Origin: Bacteroidaceae bacterium
Lineage (GTDB): Bacteria; Bacteroidota; Bacteroidia; Bacteroidales; Bacteroidaceae
Length of the DNA stretch: 64,000 nucleotides
Direction of reading: 5' to 3'
NCBI GenBank assembly: GCA_024401115.1
Contig: JAKSLP010000001.1
Location: 89,071-153,070, forward strand
Both the position numbers and the translations under genes were made by a program. This document shows, one piece after another, positions 34,797 through 43,387 of this stretch. Every line of letters begins with the position of its first letter. Within the stretch, counting starts at the first letter, position 1. The notes beneath the pieces are model-generated. The model did not search any database, had not been told where the DNA came from, and was given only the letters and a program-made list of their open reading frames with translations.

Positions 34797-36397
34797 TAGA
34801 ATCCAAAACGGTTGTCATTCCAGAACTTGCGGGTCATTTCATCCCAACGCAAGATGGTTGCACCTGCAAAGTCTGCAGTGTATTCAGTCAGGTAGCTGCG
34901 TGCAGCATCCACTCCCTGCTTGTCAACCAACAGCTTGTACTGCTGCTCAACGAATGGCAGTTCGGTCTGTCCCTTCTGAATGAAGTGATCGTAATTCTTT
35001 TCCATATCCTTACGAGCTACTCCCCAACGTACGGTAGACAGCTTGTTAGCCTGACGGTAGTGCCACAAAGCGGCATCGTCACGATAACGGTGGTTACCGC
35101 AAATCTTGAAGCTTACAGGCAGGTCGGTAGTTCCGCAGAAGATAGGAATACGTGGGCTCTGGCCAGGGTTATCCATACAGAACCAAACCACACCACCGAT
35201 ATCATTAGGCAGCCAGCTGCGCAACTGGATAACGGTAGAATAAGCACACTGAGGAACAGCAATCAGACGGTTGTTCTGAATGGCATCTTTATCGGTAGCG
35301 ATAGCCTTCAGCATTGCTACCTCGTCAGAACGCATCCATGGGTTAGCTGCTGGGCTCTTAACCAACTTGGTCTCACCGGTTGCACGATCTGTCTGCTCAA
35401 CCATCAGTGCCTTGGTGTTGTCGAACTCAGTACCCTCATAAGTCTGCTTCAGGTAGTTGATAACATCGGTTGCAGCCAACTTCTTCTCTGGCTTTACGCT
35501 AAATGGCAACTCCTCGCTGTCCATGTTCAGGTTCAGGCTTGGAGCCAGGGTTGACAGGATGAAGAACTCACGAACACTGAAGGCCTTGTACTTGCCGCTA
35601 CGGCCAGGACCGCCATAAGCCTTGTAGAACTTGAAGGTCTCCTTGCCATCCCAGTAACCCAACTTCTTAGCCACGTCAAATACGTTGTCGCTGGCCATAT
35701 AGTGATCTGGGTCCTTCAGGTTCAAGGTGCTGATACGAGGGATATTGGCACTTACACCAACCTCATCATCTGGAATACGAACTGCAGCCCAAACACCACC
35801 AATCTTATCTGGACCTTCACCGAATACTTCGAAATGCCATACTTCCTGAGGGTCTGCAATGGTCAGACACTCACCGCTGTCAGCATAACCGTACTGCTTA
35901 ATCAACTCACCCATCAGTTTGATGGCCTCACGAGCAGTTGTACAACGCTGCAGAGCTACACGCTCCAACTCCTCAATCATGAACATACCCTTCTTGTTAA
36001 CCAGGTCGCGACGGCCGCTGATGGTAGTCTCGCCAATACCCAACTGCTTCTCGTTCAAGCAAGGGTAACTGGTATCCAGAAACTGATAGGTGTGCTTTGC
36101 CTGAGGAATGGTACCCTTCTCAATCATACCTGTCTGGTCGGTTGCGAATTCGGTATGCATGCGGCCATCATAGATGCTCATAATGGTGTCATTAGGATAA
36201 TCTGCAGCAGGAACTACATTTACCCAAGTACGGTACCAGCTGTCACAGGTGTGGCTGGTAATAACAGATCCGTCAACAGTAGCTTTCTTACCTACCATGA
36301 TACTGGTACAGCTAAATGGATCCTTTTCTGGTGCTTTTGTCTGAGCCATGGCATTGCAAGCCAAAACTAAACCCAGAACTACAAATACTCTCTTCAT
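34796..36397 (-). CDS. C69-family dipeptidase
   Basis: A 533-residue exported Ntn-hydrolase of the PipD/C69 family that cleaves dipeptides. A signal peptide (MKRVFVVLGLVLACNAMA) precedes a short propeptide; the nucleophile Cys30 lies in FSCTSIMVGKKATVDGS, typical of the family after self-processing. Other conserved parts are the RDLVNKKGMFMIEELERVALQRC segment and ITSHTCDSW. Its -7 promoter box (TAATTTTG, 36440-36433) lies back to back with that of the divergent hydrolase gene. Confidence 0.92.
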   Translation of the reverse strand: MKRVFVVLGLVLACNAMAQTKAPEKDPFSCTSIMVGKKATVDGSVITSHTCDSWYRTWVNVVPAADYPNDTIMSIYDGRMHTEFATDQTGMIEKGTIPQAKHTYQFLDTSYPCLNEKQLGIGETTISGRRDLVNKKGMFMIEELERVALQRCTTAREAIKLMGELIKQYGYADSGECLTIADPQEVWHFEVFGEGPDKIGGVWAAVRIPDDEVGVSANIPRISTLNLKDPDHYMASDNVFDVAKKLGYWDGKETFKFYKAYGGPGRSGKYKAFSVREFFILSTLAPSLNLNMDSEELPFSVKPEKKLAATDVINYLKQTYEGTEFDNTKALMVEQTDRATGETKLVKSPAANPWMRSDEVAMLKAIATDKDAIQNNRLIAVPQCAYSTVIQLRSWLPNDIGGVVWFCMDNPGQSPRIPIFCGTTDLPVSFKICGNHRYRDDAALWHYRQANKLSTVRWGVARKDMEKNYDHFIQKGQTELPFVEQQYKLLVDKQGVDAARSYLTEYTADFAGATILRWDEMTRKFWNDNRFGF

Positions 36398-36490
36398 TTT
36401 CTTTCTTGTTTATTTTAGAATCAAAAGTGGTGCAAAATTACGAAATTCCGGTCAATTTTTGTTAATTTTGCAAGAATAAATTCGCAAATC

Positions 36491-37435
36491 ATGAAACGTA
36501 AGATTATTGTCATAGGTTCTGTAGTTATTTTGCTGATTGTGGCGTTGTTTGGTGCCAGTAATTTTATGCTGGAATATTCTCTTCGTCCCGGTGCCGATGT
36601 TCCATTTTCTCGGGAATCGGCGTGGAAGGGTATGTTTGCTGATTATCCGGATATGGAATCGTGGCGTGATAGCCTGATGAACATCGGTGCTCTGCATGAT
36701 ACGACCATTGTCCGGGAGGATGGCGTGCAACTTCATGCGTATTATGTGTCTGCTAATCAACCAACCACAAAGACTGCGGTGGTGGTGCATGGTTATACCG
36801 ATTGTGCCATCCGCATGTTCCATATCGGACGAATGTATAGCCGTGATTTGGGATACAATATCCTATTGCCTGATTTGTACTACCATGGCGACAGTCAGGG
36901 AAAAGCCATTCAGATGGGATGGAAGGACCGTTTGGATGTGATGCGATGGATGAAAATAGCAGCTGAGATTTTCAATACGAAGAGTATGGTTGTACATGGC
37001 ATTTCCATGGGAGCGGCTACTACCATGATGGTAAGTGGAGAGGAACAGCCTGATTACGTGAAAGCCTTTGTTGATGACTGCGGATACACTAGTGTTTGGG
37101 ATGAATTCAAGGGAGAACTGAAGAACCAGTTCGGTTTACCGTCTTTCCCCTTGCTGTATACGGCCAGTTGGCTGTGTAAGGTCCGTTTCGGATGGGGATT
37201 CCAAGAAGCATCAGCATTGAATCAGGTGAAAAAATGCAAGCACCCCATGCTGTTCATCCATGGCGATTCAGATGATTATGTACCAACAGCCATGGTCTAT
37301 CCGCTTTATGAGGCTGCAACTTGCCCCAAGGAGTTGTGGCTGACTGAAGGTGTTGCACATGCCTTATCGTATAGAAGCTATCCAAAGGAATACACAGAAA
37401 AGGTTCGTAACTTCTTAAAACCTTACATGAAATAA
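36491..37435 (+). CDS. Alpha/beta hydrolase, membrane-anchored
   Basis: A 314-residue serine hydrolase of the YqkD/BAAT-like type. An N-terminal signal anchor (about 5-22, IIVIGSVVILLIVALFGA) precedes the hydrolase fold: strand VVVHGYTD, nucleophile GISMGA (Ser near residue 173), acid HGDSDDYVP and catalytic His in EGVAHALSY. The substrate is unknown. The next gene starts one base after its stop, indicating coupling. Confidence 0.87.
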   Translation: MKRKIIVIGSVVILLIVALFGASNFMLEYSLRPGADVPFSRESAWKGMFADYPDMESWRDSLMNIGALHDTTIVREDGVQLHAYYVSANQPTTKTAVVVHGYTDCAIRMFHIGRMYSRDLGYNILLPDLYYHGDSQGKAIQMGWKDRLDVMRWMKIAAEIFNTKSMVVHGISMGAATTMMVSGEEQPDYVKAFVDDCGYTSVWDEFKGELKNQFGLPSFPLLYTASWLCKVRFGWGFQEASALNQVKKCKHPMLFIHGDSDDYVPTAMVYPLYEAATCPKELWLTEGVAHALSYRSYPKEYTEKVRNFLKPYMK

Positions 37436-37436
37436 T

Positions 37437-38111
37437 ATGAGCAAACTGATACATAGCTACAAGATTGACAACGGGCAATCCGGAAAACAGTATAGAAGCT
37501 ATTCCTATAGCTTGTACCATCGTCCGTTTTACAGTTTGAAAAGTAAGTATTACCTGGATGTTGCAGCCGATGAGGACGGCGAGCATAAGCAGATGATATC
37601 GGATGTAAAAGTTCAGTCGTGCAGCATCGATGATCTGTTTGGCCGCATCTGCTTCAAGCCATTTTTGATGATTCAGAAAGAGCGGAATGCAGATAGGTTG
37701 AAGGAACTTACTGAAGACGAGCGGTTGTCCGGCTATTTTGCCTGGGACACAACGGTCTATATGGATCAGAGTTATTTTGAGCCGGAAACAGAGGACTATC
37801 GTTTCATTGTCAGTGCATGGCATTTGAATCATGTGGCTGCATGCCGACGTTTTCTGATTCATTTGTGCGGGGAAGACCTTGAATCCAAATTGCCCTCGTC
37901 CTCCAATCAGTCATTGGTATGGGTTGTAACCCCCAACGAGGCTTCTCTGCATGAGTTTGACAGCCGGGCTCATAAGGTAGGAGAGGTGCTTTACCAGCAT
38001 CCTCATCCTATGGATTTGTTGCTGTTGATGTCAGCTGGTAATGTATTCCGCCATTTTTATGACTGGTATGCCATCCTTACCCAATTGGAGGGAAAGAGAG
38101 TGGCTCGATAA
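37437..38111 (+). CDS. Hypothetical protein coupled to the alpha/beta hydrolase
   Basis: A 224-residue soluble protein of unknown family. It is rich in Tyr, His and acidic residues, with no signal peptide or membrane helix. The middle contains DRLKELTEDERLSGYFAWDT and the C-terminus LYQHPHPMDLLLLMSAGNVFRHFYDWYAIL, predicted helical. It starts one base after the hydrolase stop and ends with a clear terminator, so the two form a bicistronic unit. Confidence 0.7.
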   Translation: MSKLIHSYKIDNGQSGKQYRSYSYSLYHRPFYSLKSKYYLDVAADEDGEHKQMISDVKVQSCSIDDLFGRICFKPFLMIQKERNADRLKELTEDERLSGYFAWDTTVYMDQSYFEPETEDYRFIVSAWHLNHVAACRRFLIHLCGEDLESKLPSSSNQSLVWVVTPNEASLHEFDSRAHKVGEVLYQHPHPMDLLLLMSAGNVFRHFYDWYAILTQLEGKRVAR

Positions 38112-38127
38112 TACCGGATATAACAAG

Positions 38128-38163
38128 AAAAGCCTGTCGTCTTTACGAGGACAGGCTTTTCTT
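38128..38163 (+). terminator. Terminator after the hydrolase operon
   Basis: Stem AAAAGCCTGTC / GACAGGCTTTT with an 11-nt partly paired loop, ending in TTTTCTT. Confidence 0.85.
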
Positions 38164-38202
38164 ATTGGTAGGTGGTATTTAGAATTCTTGGTTGTATAAA
38201 CG

Positions 38203-38231
38203 AAAAAAGACTTGAGAAAAATCTCAAGTCT
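38203..38231 (-). terminator. Terminator of the tRNA-Tyr/tRNA-Gly operon
   Basis: - strand: AGACTTGAGA / TCTCAAGTCT, followed by six T. It begins five bases after the tRNA-Gly 3' end. Confidence 0.88.
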
Positions 38232-38236
38232 CGTAG

Positions 38237-38309
38237 AGCGGAAGACGGGGCTCAAACCCGCGACCCTCAGCTTGGAAGGCTAATGCTCTATCAACTGAGC
38301 TACTTCCGC
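38237..38309 (-). tRNA. tRNA-Gly(TCC)
   Basis: Complete cloverleaf on the - strand: acceptor GCGGAAG / CTTCCGC, D arm AGCTCAGTTGATAGAGC, anticodon loop CTTCCAA (anticodon TCC, reads GGA), T arm GGTTTGAGCCC. The discriminator base is U, as usual for glycine tRNAs. CCA is not encoded. Confidence 0.95.
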
Positions 38310-38332
38310 AAACTTATCTTGCTTTCTAAAGG

Positions 38333-38415
38333 TGGGTAGTGATGGATTCGAACCACCGAAGGCGAAAGCCAGCAGATTTACAGTCTGCCCCATTTGGCCA
38401 CTCTGGTAACTACCC
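38333..38415 (-). tRNA. tRNA-Tyr(GTA)
   Basis: Class II tRNA on the - strand: acceptor GGGTAGT / ACTACCC, anticodon loop CTGTAAA (GTA), long variable arm, T loop GTTCGAATCC. CCA is not encoded (CCT follows the discriminator A). It is the first gene of a two-tRNA unit, with 23 bp to tRNA-Gly. Confidence 0.96.
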
Positions 38416-38452
38416 TTTAGCTTTCAAGAAATCTCTTTCCTAATTGCGAGTG

Positions 38453-38483
38453 CAAAGGTAGCGCTTTTTTTTGAACTGACAAA
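38453..38483 (-). promoter_or_regulatory. Consensus promoter of the tRNA-Tyr/tRNA-Gly operon
   Basis: - strand: TTTG, 19 bp, TACCTTTG, a perfect match to the Bacteroidetes consensus, about 38 bp upstream of mature tRNA-Tyr. Confidence 0.85.
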
Positions 38484-38492
38484 CTTTTCCGC

Positions 38493-38987
38493 TTATTTTT
38501 TTAACTGGCGGGCGAAATCTATCATCTTGATAGCGCATACTGCACATTCATCACCCTTGTTCCCCAATTTGCCACCACAACGGTCTTCTGCCTGCTGCAT
38601 GTCGTTAGTAGTGATTAATCCATAGATGACAGGAATATCGCCGGTGGTATTCAACTGTGCCAATCCCTGAGTGGTACCCATACATACATAATCAAAATGA
38701 GGGGTGTCACCACGAACGACACAGCCTAATGCAATTACTGCATCCACTTTACCGCTTTTAATCATCTGCTGGCTTCCAAAAGTCAGTTCGAAACTGCCTG
38801 GAACCATCTGAACAAGGATGTTCTCCTCCTTTACACCGTGGCGCTTTAGTGTGTCCTGAGCGCCACGAAGTAAATTAAAGGTAATATTACTGTTCCATTC
38901 GCTGCATACAATGCCAAAACGCATGTCACTGGCGTCTGGAACGGCATTAAAATCGTAGTCGGATAGGTTATGGTATTTTGTTGCCAT
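38493..38987 (-). CDS. ribH: 6,7-dimethyl-8-ribityllumazine synthase
   Basis: Penultimate enzyme of riboflavin synthesis; it condenses ribityl-aminouracil with dihydroxybutanone phosphate. At 164 residues it has the usual length. The opening [13 protein letters not shown], the phosphate-binding [14 protein letters not shown] and the catalytic [15 protein letters not shown] are all present. Its ATG overlaps the stop of the upstream TPR gene by one base, and it ends just before the tRNA promoter. Confidence 0.95.
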   Translation of the reverse strand: MATKYHNLSDYDFNAVPDASDMRFGIVCSEWNSNITFNLLRGAQDTLKRHGVKEENILVQMVPGSFELTFGSQQMIKSGKVDAVIALGCVVRGDTPHFDYVCMGTTQGLAQLNTTGDIPVIYGLITTNDMQQAEDRCGGKLGNKGDECAVCAIKMIDFARQLKK

Positions 38988-39649
38988 TACTTTACGCGCT
39001 CGATGTATTTGTCAATTTCCTGATAGTACATTGAGTTGATGTACTTCTCCTTCACTTCTTGATACAGCTTCAATGCATCAGCCTTCTTACCCTGGCTTTC
39101 CAGCAGCAAACCAGCCTCGATCAAGTAGTGAGGGCTTACGCTGTTGTTGCTAGCCATCTTTGCAGCCTTCTTAAAGGTGTCAATAGCCTTATCAATCTGA
39201 CCAACGTTTGCATAGCACTCACCTAACATACCCTTAACGGCTGGGGTAATCATCTGGTCGCCCTTGTCAAAACCTTCAATCAATGGAATAGCCTCCTGGA
39301 ACTTGCCCAACTTTACATATGCCTGAGCTGCACGAACCTTAGCCAGATCAGCCTGATCGGTACCGCTATACTGGTCAATCAGCTTAATCAAGCCTGCGCT
39401 GATGCTGTCGCCATTCAAAGCCTGCTCGTCCATGTCATTGTCAACCATTTCCCAAGCCTTTGCAAATGCTGCAGATGCCTCATCCTCCTTCTCGTTGGTG
39501 TACTTGTTATAGTAAATTACACCTACAACGATCAGTACGATTGCTGCAATTGCACCCAGCAGGTGCCACTTGTACTTGGTTACAAAATCTTCTGAGCGGC
39601 TGATTACCTCTTCAATCTCAGAACCCTGATTGTTCATCATTTCTGCCAT
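38987..39649 (-). CDS. Membrane-anchored TPR protein (YfgM-like)
   Basis: A 220-residue protein with a short cytoplasmic N-terminus, one transmembrane helix (about 31-50, [18 protein letters not shown]) and an extracytoplasmic TPR region (about 75-215) with [27 protein letters not shown] and [17 protein letters not shown]. The architecture matches YfgM/UPF0070-like proteins that assist chaperoning at the Sec translocon. It is coupled to ribH by a one-base overlap. Confidence 0.82.
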   Translation of the reverse strand: MAEMMNNQGSEIEEVISRSEDFVTKYKWHLLGAIAAIVLIVVGVIYYNKYTNEKEDEASAAFAKAWEMVDNDMDEQALNGDSISAGLIKLIDQYSGTDQADLAKVRAAQAYVKLGKFQEAIPLIEGFDKGDQMITPAVKGMLGECYANVGQIDKAIDTFKKAAKMASNNSVSPHYLIEAGLLLESQGKKADALKLYQEVKEKYINSMYYQEIDKYIERVK

Positions 39650-39828
39650 TTTCTATCTTCTTTTTTTATTATTATCAATCGTTTCTGCACAAAATGCGGA
39701 CAAAATTACTGCTTTTCTGCCAATTCACGAAATTTATTATCTCTTTTTTGCCTTTCACAAGGGTTTAAATTGATATTACCGGATTTTGTTGGTTATATTC
39801 GGCCGTTTTCTTAAATTTGCAGTGCGTT

Positions 39829-40932
39829 ATGATACTTGACAGATTATCCATATTAAATTATAAAAATATTACTGAGGCAGAGTTGTCTTTCTCGCCGAAA
39901 GTTAATTGTTTCATCGGACAAAATGGTGAAGGAAAAACCAATTTGCTGGATGCTATATTTTTCTTGTCCTTTTGCAAAAGTTCGGTCAACCCTGTTGATT
40001 CGCAGTGTATTCAGCATGATAAGGAATTCTTTGTGCTACAGGGTAATTACCGGATGGATGGGGGAGATATGGAGAATCTGTATTGCGGATTGAAACGAGG
40101 TCGCAAGAAATCGTTCAAAAGAAACAAAAAGGAGTATCAGCGCCTGTCGGATCATATCGGTTTGATTCCTTTGGTTTTGGTTTCACCTTCGGATTCTGAT
40201 TTAATTTCGGGTGGAAGTGAAGACCGTCGCCGTTTCATGGACTTGGTCATCTCACAATATAATAAGGAGTATATGGTGTGCCTGATGAAGTATCAGCAAG
40301 CTTTACAGCAGCGAAATACTCTGTTGAAAATGGAAGAGGAACCGGATAGTGATGTCTTGTCTCTTTGGGAGGAGATGATGGCACAGACCGGTGAGATTAT
40401 CTACCGTTGCCGACGCGATTTCATTCAGGAGTTTACCCCGATATTCCAGTCCTATTATCAGGAAATAGCTCAAAACAAGGAAGAGGTTGCCTTGTGTTAT
40501 GTATCTCATGGCGACCGAGGACCGTTGTTGCCAACAATACAAAACGGAAGGGCAAAAGACCGTATCATGGGTTATTCTCTTCACGGTGTTCACAAGGATG
40601 ATCTGGAGATGAGACTCGGAGAATATCCGATTAAGCGTGAAGGTTCACAAGGCCAGAATAAGACTTTCCTGATAGCCCTGAAACTGGCTCAATTCAGTTT
40701 CCTGAAACGGGCATCTCAAAAGGAGACCCCGTTGCTACTTTTGGATGATATTTTTGATAAACTGGACTCTACACGTGTGGAGCAGATTGTACGTCTGGTA
40801 GCGGGTAATAATTTTGGTCAGATATTCATTACTGATACCAATAGGGATCATCTGGATCATATCCTTTCACAGATGGGGCAGGATTACACCCTGTTCGAAG
40901 TAGAGAACGGTTTAATGCACCAGCGCTTATGA
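39829..40932 (+). CDS. recF: DNA replication/repair protein RecF
   Basis: An SMC-like ATPase that loads RecA at gaps with RecOR. It has 367 residues. Walker A GQNGEGKTN lies at about 30-38, ABC signature-like SQGQNKTFLIALKLAQ, and Walker B TPLLLLDDIFDKLD. The ATG at 39829 is chosen over an upstream TTG (39817) because a -7 box TAAATTTG lies at 39811-39818. That places the transcript start within about five bases of the ATG, so the mRNA may be almost leaderless. Confidence 0.94.
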   Translation: MILDRLSILNYKNITEAELSFSPKVNCFIGQNGEGKTNLLDAIFFLSFCKSSVNPVDSQCIQHDKEFFVLQGNYRMDGGDMENLYCGLKRGRKKSFKRNKKEYQRLSDHIGLIPLVLVSPSDSDLISGGSEDRRRFMDLVISQYNKEYMVCLMKYQQALQQRNTLLKMEEEPDSDVLSLWEEMMAQTGEIIYRCRRDFIQEFTPIFQSYYQEIAQNKEEVALCYVSHGDRGPLLPTIQNGRAKDRIMGYSLHGVHKDDLEMRLGEYPIKREGSQGQNKTFLIALKLAQFSFLKRASQKETPLLLLDDIFDKLDSTRVEQIVRLVAGNNFGQIFITDTNRDHLDHILSQMGQDYTLFEVENGLMHQRL

Positions 40933-41219
40933 AACGTAGAAATTCAGAATCAATAGGTGAGGTCCTCCGGCAGTATCTTCGTCAGGAAGGATTGGAAACT
41001 CCACTGAATCAGCATCGTATCATCGATAAATGGTTTGAATTAATGGGAAGCGGAATTGCGGCTTATACCGGGGAGATCTTTATTCGCAATCAGTGTCTTT
41101 ATATTCAAATAAAATCTCCCGCGCTCCGGGAAAATTTAATGATGGAGCGCGAGAGATTAGTTAAGCGACTGAACGAAGCAGTCGGTTCGCAGGTCATTAC
41201 ACGTGTAATGTTCCGCTGA
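40929..41219 (+). CDS. DUF721 domain protein (DciA-like)
   Basis: A 96-residue protein overlapping recF by four bases (ATGA). It is a single DUF721 domain with IGEVLRQYLRQEGLETPLNQHRIIDKW, GSGIAAYTGEIFIRNQCLYIQ and SPALRENLMMERERLVKRLNE. DciA proteins of this family load the replicative helicase in most bacteria, and the position after recF fits a replication/repair role, but the Bacteroidetes version has not been proven to do so. Confidence 0.85.
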   Translation: MKRRNSESIGEVLRQYLRQEGLETPLNQHRIIDKWFELMGSGIAAYTGEIFIRNQCLYIQIKSPALRENLMMERERLVKRLNEAVGSQVITRVMFR

Positions 41220-41222
41220 TTC

Positions 41223-42944
41223 TCAAACTTGTCCGTTCAGGGCAATGCTGTATGGATTCATGTTCCGCTCAGTAAAGATTCCTGTCAACTGAGCGGTTTT
41301 CTGTTCCTTTGGTTGTGAAGGTGTTTCCAGTTTTGGCCTGCTCTCACCTTTCTTAAATACGTCGAGTGCCTTTAGAACGGTAGGATCGTCCTGATTCAGG
41401 AATTTGGCATATTGCTCATCATTGAGCATGATGTAGATAATATTACCGGCAAGAACGCGCTCCAGCAACTTCTGCGATTTCTGAATCATGATGTTTCTGC
41501 GCTTCAGGCCTAAATTGTCTGCATACTTCACAAACTGTTCCACAATATTTTGTTGTTTCAGGTATGAAGCCAAATCATTCTCATCGTCATATTTGTTCAG
41601 TTTCTGACGGTTCTCATCAGTATACTCGTAAGCGAACTGAACGATAAGTCCCTGGTTTACAGCCATTCGGTAATAACTGGTAATATTGGTTGTGTCCTGA
41701 GGTACAAAGTGATCCGGCATAATACCGCCACCGCCGTAAACCGTACGTCCCAAAACGGTTTGATAGGCTTCACCTGTCTGCTTGATGCTATCCTGAGAGA
41801 AGAACTCACCGTGTTCATAACGGGTCAGCAAGTCCAACTCGTAATCCTCATCGTGTCCTTTCTTGTAAGGCTTCTGGATGCAACGACCGGAAGGAGTGTA
41901 GTAACGTGCGATGGTGAGACGGATGACACTATGGTCTCCAAACTCAATAGGCTGCTGAACTAAACCCTTACCGAAACTTCTGCGTCCGATGATGATTCCA
42001 CGGTCATTATCCTGAATGGCACCGGCAAAAATCTCACTGGCAGAAGCCGATCCTTCATCTACCAGAACAATCAAAGGCAGATCCTGATAGCTTCCACGTC
42101 CGTCACTTTTATATTCTTCACGAGGAGACTTGCGGCCCTGTGTGTATACAATCAGGCGGTTATTAGGCAAAAATTCATTAACCATTTGAATGGCAGCACC
42201 CATATAGCCTCCGGTATTTCCTCGGAGGTCGATGATTAACCCCTTGAAATTCATCTGATTCAACTTGGCTAAGGCTATCAGCATTTCCGGATAGGTGGTC
42301 TCGCCAAATTTGTCAATCTGGATGTATCCAATCTCCTTGTTGACCATATAAGAAGCCTTTACGCTATTAACAGGAATATCACCACGGGTAACGGTAAAGC
42401 TCAGCAGATTGTCGTTTCCTCTACGTTTGATGCCCAATTTCACATTGGAACCTTTGGTGCCCTTTAAGCGTCGCATGGCTTCGTCATTGGTGCAGTTTTC
42501 ACCTACAAAATCCTCATCGTTCACTTTCACGATGCGGTCACCAGGTAGTAATCCCACTTTTTCAGAAGGGCCACCCTTAATAACACTGTTGATATGAATG
42601 GTGTCCTTGCGAATAGTGAACTGAATTCCAATTCCCGAGAAACTGCCGGCAAGGTCGTCGTTGGCCTGTTGGGCGTTCTTTGCCGCAATATAGACAGAAT
42701 GAGGATCCAGTTCTCCCATGATTTGCGGCATAGATCGCTCAACCAAATCATTAAGGTCAACCGTATCTACATATCGGTCATTGACAATGTGCAGCAAATC
42801 ATTCAGTTTGTTGCTGGAAGTATTAATGATATTAAGCCGTCTGCCTTGAAAATGATTGGCATAAAAGCTTCCCAAAACAATACCAAGGATAATACTCAAG
42901 GCAATGATGAGAGGCATAAAACGGACAATTTTCTTGGATCTCAT
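41223..42944 (-). CDS. S41-family C-terminal processing peptidase
   Basis: A 573-residue exported serine protease with an N-terminal signal anchor (about 8-27). The PDZ domain lies at about 95-180 (VIKGGPSEKVGLLPGDRIVKVNDEDF), followed by the catalytic domain with LIDLRGNTGGYMGAA, the Ser in VDEGSASASEIFAGA, and the Lys in GRRSFGKGLVQ. Family members cut exported proteins near their C-termini. It is the third gene of a run with the M3 peptidase and the deaminase-like gene (3-bp gap upstream). Confidence 0.92.
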   Translation of the reverse strand: MRSKKIVRFMPLIIALSIILGIVLGSFYANHFQGRRLNIINTSSNKLNDLLHIVNDRYVDTVDLNDLVERSMPQIMGELDPHSVYIAAKNAQQANDDLAGSFSGIGIQFTIRKDTIHINSVIKGGPSEKVGLLPGDRIVKVNDEDFVGENCTNDEAMRRLKGTKGSNVKLGIKRRGNDNLLSFTVTRGDIPVNSVKASYMVNKEIGYIQIDKFGETTYPEMLIALAKLNQMNFKGLIIDLRGNTGGYMGAAIQMVNEFLPNNRLIVYTQGRKSPREEYKSDGRGSYQDLPLIVLVDEGSASASEIFAGAIQDNDRGIIIGRRSFGKGLVQQPIEFGDHSVIRLTIARYYTPSGRCIQKPYKKGHDEDYELDLLTRYEHGEFFSQDSIKQTGEAYQTVLGRTVYGGGGIMPDHFVPQDTTNITSYYRMAVNQGLIVQFAYEYTDENRQKLNKYDDENDLASYLKQQNIVEQFVKYADNLGLKRRNIMIQKSQKLLERVLAGNIIYIMLNDEQYAKFLNQDDPTVLKALDVFKKGESRPKLETPSQPKEQKTAQLTGIFTERNMNPYSIALNGQV

Positions 42945-42947
42945 ATC

Positions 42948-43385
42948 TTATTCTTTATCTAGTTCTAAAAATTCTACATCGATATTGGCTTTACGCAGCA
43001 GGTTCAGACCGTCTTCCAAACGATATTTCTTGGAATAAACCACACGCTTGATTCCTGCTTGAATGATCAGCTTGGAGCACTCAATACAAGGAGAATCTGT
43101 GACATACATGGTTGCCCCATCACTGGAGTTCCCGCTTCGTGCCAGTTTGGTGATTGCATTGGCCTCGGCATGGAGGACATAGGGGAATGTCACATTGTTC
43201 TCATCTTCACAGACATTTTCAAATCCGGCAGGAGTACCGTTGAAACCGTCTGAGATAATCATATTTTCTTTTACTACCAAACAACCGACTTTTCGTCTTT
43301 GGCAATAGGAATTCTCCGACCAAATAGCAGCCATACGCAAATAGCGTACGTCTAAATCATGTTTCTTTTGACTCTCATTCTTCAT
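42948..43385 (-). CDS. dCMP deaminase-family protein (ComEB-like)
   Basis: A 145-residue cytidine/deoxycytidylate deaminase-fold protein. The zinc site is complete: HAEANAI and SPCIECSKLI. Upstream GCLVVKENMIISDGFNGTPAG fits the dCMP deaminase group, which supplies dUMP for thymidylate synthesis. The ATG at 43385 lies two bases after the M3 peptidase stop; a TTG two codons upstream is less likely. Confidence 0.9.
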   Translation of the reverse strand: MKNESQKKHDLDVRYLRMAAIWSENSYCQRRKVGCLVVKENMIISDGFNGTPAGFENVCEDENNVTFPYVLHAEANAITKLARSGNSSDGATMYVTDSPCIECSKLIIQAGIKRVVYSKKYRLEDGLNLLRKANIDVEFLELDKE

Positions 43386-43387
43386 AA

